From positions 1 to 64,000 of the forward strand of contig MFBL01000015.1 of assembly GCA_001774945.1 (NCBI GenBank): DNA of 64,000 nt, in the 5' to 3' direction. The notes under the pieces are model-generated. The model made no database searches, was not told the origin of the DNA, and saw only the letters and a program-made list of their open reading frames with translations. This DNA comes from Candidatus Curtissbacteria bacterium RIFCSPHIGHO2_12_FULL_41_17 (GTDB lineage: Bacteria; Patescibacteriota; Microgenomatia; Curtissbacterales; GWA2-41-24). This document shows, piece after piece, positions 25,121 to 34,600 of the stretch (position 1 is its first letter; each line of letters begins with the position of its first letter). Position numbers and translations under genes: made by a program.

Positions 25121-25810
25121 ATGCAACTTAAGGTTTTGTCTTGGAACATCTGGATAAAAGGGTACTTTGACCAAATTGCGGATTTTTTGAAAGGTTCAGG
25201 GGCAGACATTATTGGTTTACAGGAAGTATCGCCCGATGATCCTACAAGAGATGTTGTAGATTTTCTTGACAAGTTAGGTTATCAACATGCTTTTGCTCCG
25301 TTTAAACATACTTGGAGAGGCAAAGTATTTAACGACGGCCCGGCGATCTTTAGTAAATACAAAATTCGCAAAACCCAAACTTATATATTATCTAAGAAAA
25401 ATGGCAGGGTTGCGGTCAGAGCTGACATTCTGGTCGGTGAGGAAACATTACACGTATTTAGCACCCACCTTATCCATACCCATCAGAAGCCATCTAAAGT
25501 GCAAGATGAGCAAGCAATGACTCTTATCAGTAAGTTGCCGAAAGAGCATGTCATTGTAATAGGAGATTTTAATGCTACAGGGGAAAGCTCAGTCATTAAG
25601 AATATGCGAAAAGTTCTTTTAGACTGCGATCCGGCTTCTAAACCAACTTGGAGCATGTATAAAGAGGGATGTTTGGTATGTTACCCCGGCGGAGTGAAAA
25701 TTCGCCTCGATTACATCTTTACTACGAAAGATATTAAGGCAAATTCATTCAAAGTTGAAGATTCAAAAGCTTCTGATCATTTGCCCATTTCAGTTATGAT
25801 TGAGGTATAA
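25121..25810 (+). CDS. Endonuclease/exonuclease/phosphatase (EEP) family protein
   Basis: 229 residues covering a full EEP (DNase I-like) domain. LSWNIW is the first strand with the metal-site Asn, IIGLQEV carries the metal-binding Glu, FSTHLIHTHQ holds the catalytic His region, and VIGDFNA the Asp-Asn pair. RLDYIF and the final ASDHLPI Asp-His complete the active site, so the enzyme should be active. Members cleave DNA, RNA, inositol phosphates or lipids, and the substrate is not decided. No signal peptide is seen. TATAAT lies at 25101-25106, about 14 nt before the ATG. Confidence 0.88.
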   Translation: MQLKVLSWNIWIKGYFDQIADFLKGSGADIIGLQEVSPDDPTRDVVDFLDKLGYQHAFAPFKHTWRGKVFNDGPAIFSKYKIRKTQTYILSKKNGRVAVRADILVGEETLHVFSTHLIHTHQKPSKVQDEQAMTLISKLPKEHVIVIGDFNATGESSVIKNMRKVLLDCDPASKPTWSMYKEGCLVCYPGGVKIRLDYIFTTKDIKANSFKVEDSKASDHLPISVMIEV

Positions 25811-25930
25811 AACAAGTTCTAACTTCGTCGCGTCGTCCTCGAAACTTTAGCGAAGCGGACCACGAGGCGGAACTTAGTAGTTCTTACTCGAACCCCGCAG
25901 ATGGTATAATTTCTTCAAAATATAATATCT

Positions 25931-25958
25931 TGTAATTTGTATTACATTGTAATATAAT
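25931..25958 (+). promoter_or_regulatory. Candidate operator and -10 box of the toxin-antitoxin operon
   Basis: Three hexamer half-sites TGTAAT (25931), ATTACA (25941) and TGTAAT (25948) alternate in orientation and run into TATAAT (25953-25958), which abuts the ATG at 25959. Further TATAAT boxes lie at 25905 and 25921, so the true start point is uncertain. BrnA-type antitoxins commonly repress their own operon, and these half-sites are good candidates. Confidence 0.5.
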
Positions 25959-26246
25959 ATGACTCGAATAGTAATTAAGGAACTAATTTGGAATAAGCGG
26001 AACCTTGAGCATATCAAGAAGCATAATGTCACCGTTGATGAGGTAGAAAGTATAGCTAGAAAAATAGTAGTTCACAAAAAAGCCAAGCAAGGAAGATACT
26101 CAATTGTTGGTAGAGTTGGTTCAAGAATTATAACAGTGATTATTAACAGAATCGGGCCAGGGATTTATTATCCAGTGACAGCAAGAGATGCAGCTAAGAA
26201 AGAAAGGAAGCGCATATATGAAAAAGAAAAAAAGCAAATTTCCTGA
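25959..26246 (+). CDS. BrnT-like toxin of a type II toxin-antitoxin pair
   Basis: 95 residues with the BrnT-like pattern: IWNKRNLEHIKKHNVTVDEVES (the W-x-x-x-N-x-x-H-I-x-x-H-x-V-x-x-x-E-V layout). Short strands follow (YSIVGRVGSRIITVIIN) and a late PVTARDAAKKERKRIYE resembles the R-x-x-S/T-A-R-x-A segment. BrnT is an RNase toxin of the RelE-like fold. The 3' end overlaps the antitoxin start by 29 bp. Toxin first, antitoxin second is the brnTA order. Whether it is toxic is not shown by sequence. Confidence 0.75.
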   Translation: MTRIVIKELIWNKRNLEHIKKHNVTVDEVESIARKIVVHKKAKQGRYSIVGRVGSRIITVIINRIGPGIYYPVTARDAAKKERKRIYEKEKKQIS

Positions 26247-26499
26247 TTTTAATAAGATGACATATGAAAAAGAGGCAAAGTGGTGGGATACCCACGATTT
26301 GGGAGACTATTGGGACGAAATGGAGGATGTTGAGATAGTGTTCGATCTCAAAAAGCCTCGCGATGAGACTCTTATTGTGCGTCTTCAAAAAGAACTCAAG
26401 GATAGACTAGAACGTGTAGCAAGAAGTCGAGGGTTAAACATGTCCACCCTAGCCCGCATGTGGCTGATTGAGAAACTTCGTCAGACTCAATCCAAATAA
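26218..26499 (+). CDS. BrnA/CopG-like antitoxin
   Basis: 93 residues starting MKKKKSKFPDFNKMTYEKE at ATG 26218, 9 nt after AGGAAG; an upstream in-frame ATG at 26188 is less likely. WWDTHDLGDYWDEME resembles the xFWxTHDxxDYxD element of CopG-type antitoxins. The C-terminus (LIVRLQKELKDRLERVARSRG and STLARMWL) fits a ribbon-helix-helix DNA-binding domain. It overlaps the toxin gene, the usual arrangement for a co-translated pair. It probably binds the inverted half-sites at 25931-25958. Confidence 0.78.
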   Translation: MKKKKSKFPDFNKMTYEKEAKWWDTHDLGDYWDEMEDVEIVFDLKKPRDETLIVRLQKELKDRLERVARSRGLNMSTLARMWLIEKLRQTQSK

Positions 26500-26504
26500 G
26501 CAGA

Positions 26505-26540
26505 GCTTGCGGTCCTTGATTAAAGTCTGTGGGCCTAAAG
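26505..26540 (+). repeat. Hairpin cassette (GCTTGCGGTCC ... GGGCCTAAAG)
   Basis: Five bases after the antitoxin stop. The right end GGGCCTAAAG and the left end GCTTGCGGTCC match cassettes at 7555-7597, 36491-36537 and (diverged) 59144-59179. A 15-base stretch ending this element region (26539-26553) is an exact direct repeat of 25079-25093. Confidence 0.6.
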
Positions 26541-26663
26541 TTCGAAAATCGTCGTTCGTCTTCGTAGCTTCCAGCGGAGTGGACCCAAACTATAGAAACT
26601 ACTGATAGGCTAAGAACTTAGTTATTAGTTATAGGAATTCATTTTCAAAGATAGTATTATTAA

Positions 26664-27767
26664 TTGAATATCCCAGTGAATAAAATACTCCAAATCGGTC
26701 CACCCTTTATTATTATCGCCGCACTACTTTGGAGTCTTGACGGACTTTTAAGAAGAAGCCTTTTTGTGTTACCCCCGGCTCTTATTGTGTTTTGGGAACA
26801 TGTTTTAGGTGCAGTTATATTAATACCATTTGTCCTTTTTTTAGGTCTGAAACTAGGCAAAATGACCAAGAAAGAATGGCTGGCAATTGTTTTTGTAAGC
26901 CTTTTCTCTGGAGCCCTCGGAACTATTTTTTATACGGCGGCTCTTGGTAAAGTTAATTATATCCAGTTTTCGGTTGTAGCTATGCTGCAGCAGCTTCAGC
27001 CAATCTGGACCATTACAACCGCAGCTATTATCCTAAAAGAAAAATTGACAGGCAATTTTTTAAGGTGGGCAGCATTGGCACTTATTGCTTCTTATTTTGT
27101 TACCTTTAGGGATTTAAAAGTTAATCTTGAAAGCGGCAGCCAAACAATAGTTGCTGCAGGATTTGCTCTTGCGGCTGGGATGATGTGGGGTTCATCAACC
27201 GCATTTTCCAAAGTGGTCTTAAAGCAAGTTTCGTTTATAACGGCCACTTTTTTAAGGTTTATGGCATTGGCACTTATTGCTTCTTATTTTGTTACCTTTA
27301 GGGATTTAAAAGTTAATCTTGAAAGCGGCAGCCAAACAATAGTTGCTGCAGGATTTGCTCTTGCGGCTGGGATGATGTGGGGTTCATCAACCGCATTTTC
27401 CAAAGTGGTCTTAAAGCAAGTTTCGTTTATAACGGCCACTTTTTTAAGGTTTATGATAGCACCTATATTTGCCCTGCTTTTTTTAGTTGGTTCAAATAAG
27501 GGCAGCAGTCTTTTTGCAATCACATTGCCTCAGGCATTTACACTGCTTGTTATTACTCTCACAACCGGAATGGTTGCTCTTCTTATTTATTATTTTGGCT
27601 TAAAAAAAACACCGGCTAGAGTTAGCACAATTTTAGAACTTGTCTGGCCTGCTTCGGCAATTTTTATTGACTATGTTTATTTCAAAAAAACTTTATCGAC
27701 GACTCAGCTGTTGGGGGTTTTTGTATTACTTTTTGCAATTTACCAAGTGTCTAAATTCAAAAAGTGA
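26664..27767 (+). CDS. EamA/DMT-type transporter with internal duplication
   Basis: 367 residues. The protein is a ten-helix type EamA permease (LLWSLDGLLRRSLF, then IQFSVVAMLQQLQPIWT, and GMMWGSSTAFSKVVLKQ starting the second half). DMT permeases move metabolites or drugs. The family is normally near 300 residues; here a perfect 192-bp tandem repeat (27072-27455) adds 64 residues in frame, repeating MMWGSSTAFSKVV and its flanks. Removing one copy gives 303 residues. TTG 26664 or GTG 26676 could be the start, with TATTAT at 26653. Whether the long form folds is unknown. The stop overlaps the next start. Confidence 0.82.
   Translation: MNIPVNKILQIGPPFIIIAALLWSLDGLLRRSLFVLPPALIVFWEHVLGAVILIPFVLFLGLKLGKMTKKEWLAIVFVSLFSGALGTIFYTAALGKVNYIQFSVVAMLQQLQPIWTITTAAIILKEKLTGNFLRWAALALIASYFVTFRDLKVNLESGSQTIVAAGFALAAGMMWGSSTAFSKVVLKQVSFITATFLRFMALALIASYFVTFRDLKVNLESGSQTIVAAGFALAAGMMWGSSTAFSKVVLKQVSFITATFLRFMIAPIFALLFLVGSNKGSSLFAITLPQAFTLLVITLTTGMVALLIYYFGLKKTPARVSTILELVWPASAIFIDYVYFKKTLSTTQLLGVFVLLFAIYQVSKFKK
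27072..27455 (+). repeat. Perfect 192-bp tandem duplication inside the EamA gene
   Basis: 27072-27263 and 27264-27455 are identical base for base on reading. Each unit ends with TTTTTTAAGGTTTATG, and TTTTTTAAGGT also lies just before the first unit, a microhomology that fits slippage or unequal recombination. Perfect identity means a very recent event or an assembly error. Confidence 0.95.
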
Positions 27768-28147
27768 TAAATAGGTGGTTTAGGGAGAAAGTAGTAAAAG
27801 GAGACGGCTCCGGTAAAAAAATCGGTTTTCCAACCTTAAACCTTGATAAGCAAAAGCTCGAAGGGAAAATTAAAGAGGGAATTTATGCCTGCTTGGTTCG
27901 TTATAAAAAAAAAGTTTATCCAGGTGTTCTTTTTTATGGCCCCAGATTGGTCAAGCGAGAATCTCATAATGTCTTGGAAATATATGTAATTGATTTCGAT
28001 AAGAACATATACGGTCGCAAGATTGAGTATAAGGTCAAAAATTTTATACGCAAGGTTAAAAACTTTAAGGGCACAAAAGAACTAAGGGAGGAAATTGCCA
28101 AAGACGTTGCCAAAACCTTGAAGTTGTTGACAAATACTAAAGTCTGA
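27764..28147 (+). CDS. Stand-alone riboflavin kinase domain
   Basis: 127 residues. GDGSGKKIGFPTLNLD is the flavokinase phosphate-binding motif (GxGxGxxxGxPTxNL), followed by GIYACLVRYKKKVYPGVLFYG and NVLEIYVIDFDKNIYGRKIEYK. These are typical of the C-terminal kinase half of RibF, which makes FMN from riboflavin with ATP. The FAD synthetase half is absent. The N-terminus lacks room for it and the start (GTG) overlaps the EamA stop. FAD synthesis must rely on another enzyme or on uptake. Confidence 0.85.
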   Translation: MINRWFREKVVKGDGSGKKIGFPTLNLDKQKLEGKIKEGIYACLVRYKKKVYPGVLFYGPRLVKRESHNVLEIYVIDFDKNIYGRKIEYKVKNFIRKVKNFKGTKELREEIAKDVAKTLKLLTNTKV

Positions 28148-28180
28148 TATAAAATCTAAAAAGATACATCCCTAATAGGG

Positions 28181-28206
28181 GGTACTTTTTGTACCTTCTT
28201 ATTTTT
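28181..28206 (+). terminator. Intrinsic terminator after the riboflavin kinase gene
   Basis: GGTAC/GTACC stem with a five-T loop, extendable by G-U pairs, then TTCTTATTTTT. It lies 34 bp after the stop of the kinase gene and upstream of rpoB. Confidence 0.65.
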
Positions 28207-28314
28207 GTTGTGTCAAGTTTATATTCCTGTGGATCATCCCAAGACAAATTAGCATATTCGGTTGCATTCGTATTTTCTTAGGGCCTGATCCTCAAAATTA
28301 GAAAGAAAACACCA

Positions 28315-31300
28315 GTGGCAAAACGAATTTTTTGGGGCCAGCACAAAAATATCGATTTACCCCATCTTGATTTAGTCCAAGTTCAGAGGGAATCTTTTCA
28401 AGATTTTCTTGAGAACGGAATTAAAGAGATACTGGAAGAAATTTCGCCAGTTTCTGATTTTACAGAAAAGAATTTCTCCCTCTCATTTGGTCAGTATAGC
28501 TTTGGTAAATCCAAATATACTCCAGAGGAAGCCATTGAAAAAGGAGTAACCTATGATGTTCCTCTAAAAATCCAAGCAGAAGTTGTTAATAAACAAACCG
28601 GAGCCAAAAACTCTCAGGAAGTTTTTTTGTGTGATCTTCCTTTAATGCTTGAAAAGGGCTCTTTTATTATTAATGGAATAGAAAGAGCAGTAGTCAGTCA
28701 GCTGGTGCGGGCACCGGGTGCTTATTATTCTGCGGAAATTGATCCTTCGACTGGAAAAGTTCTTTACAGTTGTGAGATTAGACCATTGAGAGGTTCCTGG
28801 CTCGAATTTGCCATCACAAAAAATGACATCATAACCGTTAAAATCGATAGACGCAGAAAATTTCCTGTTACTACTTTCTTGCGAGCAATCGGGTTTTCAG
28901 ATGATCAATCAATCGAGAGTCTTTTTGCCTTTGTCACAGATGAAACAGCAAAAGAATTTCTTAAAAATACTTTTAGCAAAGACCCGACAAGCAATCAACA
29001 GGAAGCACTATTGGAAATTTATCGAAGGATGCGTCCCGGGGATCATGTAATTTTGGATAATGCTAAATCGTTGATTGAAAATATGTTTTTCAATGATCGT
29101 AGATATTCCCTTGGAAAAGTAGGCAGATACAAAATTGAAAAGCGTCTCGGTCATATCAAAGGAAAGATAAAGTATGCTAAAGAAGAAACTGCCGCAAGCC
29201 AGATTTTAACTCCATCAGATTTTGTTGCCGCAATCTACTATTTGTTTGAACTAATATCGGGTAAAGGCAGGGTAGATGACATCGACCATTTAGGCAATAG
29301 AAGAGTAAGAAGAGTTGGAGAATTAGTAGCGCAGAATGCTTTTAGAGTCGGAATTTTAAGACTTGAAAGGGTTATCAAAGAAAGAATGAGTTTAACCCCG
29401 ACTGATACCGTACCTGCGCCTGCATCACTTATCAATGCCAGACCAATTATTTCGGCAATCAACGAGTTTTTCCGATCTTCGCAACTCTCCACAATACTAG
29501 ACCAAACTAATTCTCTTTCGGAACTGGACAATTTGAGGCGCTTGACAGTCATGGGCACCGGAGGTATCGCCAGAGAGCGTGCTGCTTTTTCTATTCGCGA
29601 CATTAATCATTCCCAGTATTCAAGAATCTGCCCTATTCGCTCACCGGAAGGACCAAATATTGGTTTAGTTACTTATTTGGCACTGTACTGCAAAGTTAAT
29701 GAATATGGTTTTTTGGAAGCACCTTACAGAAAAGTAATTCAGGACAAAAACGATAAAGCTAAGGTTTCTGATGAAATCGTCTATCTTGCTGCCGACGATG
29801 AAGAAAATTACTACATAACTCATGCTCAAATTCCCGTAGACGATAAAGGTTATATTTTAGATGAAGTCGTACCTGTCCGGTACATAGGGGAGTTTACAAC
29901 TGCTCATAAAAGTATGGTTAATTTTATCGATGTAGTTCCAAGACAGGTCGTTGGAACATCGGCTTCCCTTATACCGTTTTTGGCCCACGATGAAGCAAAT
30001 CGTGCCCTAATGGGAACCCATATGCAGTGTCAGGCAGTTCCACTTTTGACACCCGAAGAACCAATTGTCGGTACAGGAATGGAAGAAGTTGTCGGTAATA
30101 ATTTAAAGGATGTAACTCGGGCTCAAACAGAAGGGAAAGTAATTTATGTGGATAGTAAAAAAATCATTATCAAGACTAAAACCAAGGATGGATCGGCTCA
30201 CGAACTTACAATTCCAATTAATAAATTCACTAGGTCCCCTCAAAGCACATGCCATTCACAAAGGCCCAAAGTTTTAACAGGACAGGCTGTTAAAAAGGGG
30301 GACATTTTAGTCGATGGTTCATCCACCGATGATGGCGAACTAGCTCTTGGTAGAAACTTACTAATTGCTTATATGAGTTTTGACGGACTTGGTTATGAGG
30401 ACGCAATTGTAATTTCTGACAGATTATTCAAAGAAGACGTATTAACCTCTATTCATATAGAGGAATACGATACATCTGTTGTTGAGACAAAACTCGGACC
30501 GGAAGAAACTACAAGAGATATCCCGAACGTATCAGAAGAGGATTTGGCAAGTCTTGATGAAGAGGGAATTGTTGTGGTTGGCGCAGGGGTAGGACCTAAT
30601 GATATTCTTGTTGGCAAAATTGCCCCAAAAGGTGAAACAGAACTTAGCGCAGAAGAAAGACTCCTAAGAACCATTTTTGGCGAGAAGGCAAGGGAAGTAA
30701 GGGATACATCACTGCGAATGCCTCATGGTGAAAAAGGCACGGTTATAGATGTAAAAATTTTATCCCGCGACAAGGGAGATGAGTTAGAACATGGAGCGTT
30801 GACTAAAATTTTCGTGAAGGTTGCCCAAGTTAGAAAAGTTGTTGTTGGTGACAAGCTGGCTGGTCGACATGGAAACAAGGGAGTCATTTCTAAAATTGTA
30901 TCATCTGCCGATATGCCTTATCTTCCGGATGGTACTCCTGTTGATATCATAATTAGCCCGCTTTCCGTATTATCACGTATGAATTTGGGGCAGCTCTTGG
31001 AAACTCATCTTGGCTGGGCTGCACACAAACTTGATTACAAAATCGCCTTACCAGTATTTGAAAGCGGTTCAGAGACTCGAATTGTCGAAGAACTTAAAAA
31101 AGCAAACCTTCCGGTTGACGGACGTACTAACCTTTACGACGGAAGAACCGGATTACCTTTTGATAGACCGATTGTCGTTGGCTACGGTTATATTATGAAG
31201 TTAATTCATATGGTCGAAGATAAAACTCATGCTAGATCTACCGGACCATATTCGCTAATTACCCAACAGCCTCTTGGAGGAAAAGCCCAAATGGGTGGGC

Positions 31301-31674
31301 AAAGACTCGGTGAAATGGAAGTATGGGCTCTTGAGGCATACGGAGCTGCTTATAGCCTGCAGGAGATGCTAACCATAAAGTCTGACGATGTAATTGGTAG
31401 GGCCAAAGCTTTTGAAGCCATTATTAAAGGAACAGAAATTCCGCAAGCATTAATACCTGAATCATTTAAGGTTTTGGTTAAAGAATTAAACAGTTTAAAT
31501 CTCAATGTTGCTACAATTGGTGCCAAAACGCAAGAGGAGGCAAAAGTTGTTCCCCAAACCGAAGAAGAGGCTCGCGCCGCGCAGGAATTTACTCAGGTAG
31601 CGGGAGCGCAGAACATAATCTCACCCGCCGACATCACCGGACCCAATAGCGCTATTAAGATAGAAAGTCACTAG
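28315..31674 (+). CDS. rpoB: DNA-directed RNA polymerase subunit beta
   Basis: 1119 residues, shorter than E. coli because lineage-specific insertions are absent. GTG start (MAKRIFWGQH). Core motifs are present: RICPIRSPEGPNIGL in the rifampicin region, VGDKLAGRHGNKGVI and the C-terminal GGKAQMGGQRLGEMEVWALEAYGA. Two oddities stand out. The motif normally read as GxxMQRQAVP is GTHMQCQAVP (Cys at about residue 572), and several rifampicin-contact positions differ (SSQLSTILDQTN, then RRLTVMGTGG). The last 50 residues are an acidic, Ala-rich tail. It is followed after 3 bp by rpoC. A terminator and an uncertain promoter lie upstream; no rplJ/rplL genes precede it. Confidence 0.97.
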   Translation: MAKRIFWGQHKNIDLPHLDLVQVQRESFQDFLENGIKEILEEISPVSDFTEKNFSLSFGQYSFGKSKYTPEEAIEKGVTYDVPLKIQAEVVNKQTGAKNSQEVFLCDLPLMLEKGSFIINGIERAVVSQLVRAPGAYYSAEIDPSTGKVLYSCEIRPLRGSWLEFAITKNDIITVKIDRRRKFPVTTFLRAIGFSDDQSIESLFAFVTDETAKEFLKNTFSKDPTSNQQEALLEIYRRMRPGDHVILDNAKSLIENMFFNDRRYSLGKVGRYKIEKRLGHIKGKIKYAKEETAASQILTPSDFVAAIYYLFELISGKGRVDDIDHLGNRRVRRVGELVAQNAFRVGILRLERVIKERMSLTPTDTVPAPASLINARPIISAINEFFRSSQLSTILDQTNSLSELDNLRRLTVMGTGGIARERAAFSIRDINHSQYSRICPIRSPEGPNIGLVTYLALYCKVNEYGFLEAPYRKVIQDKNDKAKVSDEIVYLAADDEENYYITHAQIPVDDKGYILDEVVPVRYIGEFTTAHKSMVNFIDVVPRQVVGTSASLIPFLAHDEANRALMGTHMQCQAVPLLTPEEPIVGTGMEEVVGNNLKDVTRAQTEGKVIYVDSKKIIIKTKTKDGSAHELTIPINKFTRSPQSTCHSQRPKVLTGQAVKKGDILVDGSSTDDGELALGRNLLIAYMSFDGLGYEDAIVISDRLFKEDVLTSIHIEEYDTSVVETKLGPEETTRDIPNVSEEDLASLDEEGIVVVGAGVGPNDILVGKIAPKGETELSAEERLLRTIFGEKAREVRDTSLRMPHGEKGTVIDVKILSRDKGDELEHGALTKIFVKVAQVRKVVVGDKLAGRHGNKGVISKIVSSADMPYLPDGTPVDIIISPLSVLSRMNLGQLLETHLGWAAHKLDYKIALPVFESGSETRIVEELKKANLPVDGRTNLYDGRTGLPFDRPIVVGYGYIMKLIHMVEDKTHARSTGPYSLITQQPLGGKAQMGGQRLGEMEVWALEAYGAAYSLQEMLTIKSDDVIGRAKAFEAIIKGTEIPQALIPESFKVLVKELNSLNLNVATIGAKTQEEAKVVPQTEEEARAAQEFTQVAGAQNIISPADITGPNSAIKIESH

Positions 31675-31677
31675 CCA

Positions 31678-34600
31678 ATGAACGAGCTAATCGATTTTGA
31701 ATCATTAAAACTGTCGCTTGCTTCACCGGATGATGTGAAAACCTGGTCATTTGGCGAAGTTACTAAACCTGAAACAATCAATTATAGAACTCTCAAACCG
31801 GAAAAGGATGGTCTTTTTGATGAAAGAATTTTCGGCCCGACCAAAGATTGGGAATGTTACTGTGGTAAATATAAAAGGATTAGATATCGTGGAATAATTT
31901 GTGACAAGTGTGGAGTTGAGGTTACGCAATCAAGAGTTCGAAGAGAAAGAATGGGGCATATAACACTTGCTGCTCCAGTAGTCCACAACTGGTTTTTTAA
32001 AGGTAGTCCCTCAAAATTGGGACTTCTTTTAGAAATTTCTCCAAGAAATTTAGATGCTGTTGTTTATTTTGCTTCATATTTAGTAATTGATGTTGATGAG
32101 GATAAAAGAAAGCAGGTCGTAAAAAAACTCGAAGAAGAGCAAGACAGAAAGAGAAAAGAACAACAAAATATTTTAAAAAGAAAACTTGAAGATGAAGAAA
32201 AAGGAGCAAAAAAAGAAGTTGCGGCCATTAAATCAAAAGGAAAAGTAAAAGAACATGCCGATCTTAAAATAGAAGAAATCCAACTTACAATGCGTGCTCG
32301 ACAGGCAAAGATGCGCGAAGAACATGCCGTTGAAGTTTCTAGACTTGAAGAAATCTACAAGAACATTACAGATATGGTGGCCGCAATTAAGGTAAGAGAT
32401 CTTTTATCCGAAGAGGAATATTTTAAGCTTATCGACTATGATGCTGCCGATTTTATAAAAGTTGGAATGGGAGCAGAAGCACTTATGCAAGTTTTGGAGA
32501 AAATTGATCTGGCGAAGTTGGCAGTTTCACTTAGAGAGGAAATTACCAAAACGACGGGCCAAAGGCACCTGAAAGCGACAAGGAAACTGCGGGTTGTCGA
32601 AAGTATGCGCAAGGCCACGATCAGTCCCAATTGGATGATAATCAGGATATTGCCTGTTTTACCGCCAGATTTAAGACCAATGGTTCAGCTTTCGGGCGGC
32701 AGGTTTGCGACCTCAGATTTAAATGATCTTTACAGAAGGGTGATTAACAGAAATAACAGGTTAAAAAAATTAATTGAATTGGGTGCGCCTGAGATTATTT
32801 TAAGGAATGAAAAAAGAATGCTTCAGGAGTCTGTTGACGCGCTAATTGATTCACAAAGAGTTAAATCAACAAGAGCATCGCAAGAACTGCGGTCACTTTC
32901 CGATATGCTTAGAGGTAAACAGGGTAGGTTTAGACAGAATTTACTTGGAAAACGTGTCGATTATTCTGGAAGATCGGTAATTGTGGTCGGGCCTGAATTA
33001 AATTTGAATCAAGCTGGAATCCCCAAGGAAATGGCCCTGGAGATGTTCAAACCCTTCGTTCTAAGAGAGGTTATAGCCAGAGGATATGCCCCTAACGTGA
33101 AAAGCGCTAAACATTTTTTGGAAAGAAGGAGCGGCGAGGTTTGGGATATTTTAGAAGAAATAACCAAAGGACACCCTATCCTTTTAAACAGGGCTCCAAC
33201 GCTTCATCGGCTGGGAATTCAAGCTTTCTACCCGATTCTTATTGAGGGAGATGCTATCAGAATTCATCCGTGCATATGCGCCGGCTTCAACGCGGATTTT
33301 GATGGAGATCAGATGGCTGTTCACGTCCCCCTTTCGGTTAAGGCACAAGAGGAAGCTATTGGTCTTATGATGTCAGCCAGGAATTTACTGCGACCAGCAG
33401 ACGGTTCTCCAATTACTTTACCAAACAAAGAAATGGCTTTAGGTATTTATTATTTAACATCCCCTGATCCTAACATCTCGCCTCACGAAGGCATTTTTAA
33501 AAGCGAGGATGAAGTGCTGCTTGCCCTAAAATCCGGCAAGATTTCACAAAGACAGCAGACAAAAGTGATAGTTGGAAAACAAGTAATGGAAACAACCCCC
33601 GGCAGAGTTCTATTTAATATCCAAATCCCCCTTTCAATGCGTTTTATCAATGAGACAATCTCAGCTTCAATTATAAAAAGAATAATATCGAAAGCTATTG
33701 ATGAAATTGCCGAAGAGCAAGTTGTAGAGCTGATAGATAGACTAAAAAGCCTTGGGTTTGATGGAGCAACCGCATCGGGTCTTTCAGTTTCGGTTTTTGA
33801 TTGTGTAATTGTTGATAACAAGCCTCAAATTATCCAAAGAGCGGAAAAAGAAGTTGCTCAAATTGAGAAAAATTTTAGTATGGGCCTTATAACAAAAGAA
33901 GAATCTAAACGCCTTTCACAGGAAATATGGCTTTCAACGACCAATGAACTTGCTGATTTAACTTGGAAAAATTTACCTAAAGATAATTCGATCAAAATTA
34001 TTTCCGATTCTGGCGGGTCTAGGGCGACTGCCGAGCAAATTAAACAGCTTGCGGCAATTAGAGGTCTTGTGACCGATCCTTCGGGGAGAATCGTATCTCT
34101 TCCAATTAAATCCAACTTTAGAGAAGGACTTTCTGCGTTTGAGTATTTCACCAGTGCCAGAGGAGCAAGAAAAGGTTTGGCAGATCGGGCAATAAAAACT
34201 GCCGAATCCGGATATTTGACAAGACGTCTGGTTGATGTAGCTCATGATGCCATTATAAGAACCGAAGATTGCGAAACGAAAGAAGGAATCGTTATCGCTA
34301 AGGAAGACAAGCGACAAGCGGCATTTATCATGCGGATTCAGGGGCGGGTGACAACGGAAGACATAACTGCGCAAAAAAGCAAAAAGCAAATAGTTAAAAA
34401 AAATACAATAATCACAGAGGAAATTGCCCGTGAAATAGAAAAAAACGCAATTGTCCAAGTAAAAGTAAGGAGTGTTCTTGCATGTGAGGCTAAATACGGA
34501 CTCTGCAGTATGTGCTACGGAGTCGACTTAGTTACCAGGAAGTTGGTAACAGTTGGAACACCGGCTGGAGTGATTGCAGCCCAGTCAATCGGAGAGCCGG

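Noticed and set aside
27764..28147. Truncated RibF pseudogene
   Set aside because: The kinase motifs are complete and the start is coupled to the EamA stop; a stand-alone kinase is the simpler reading.
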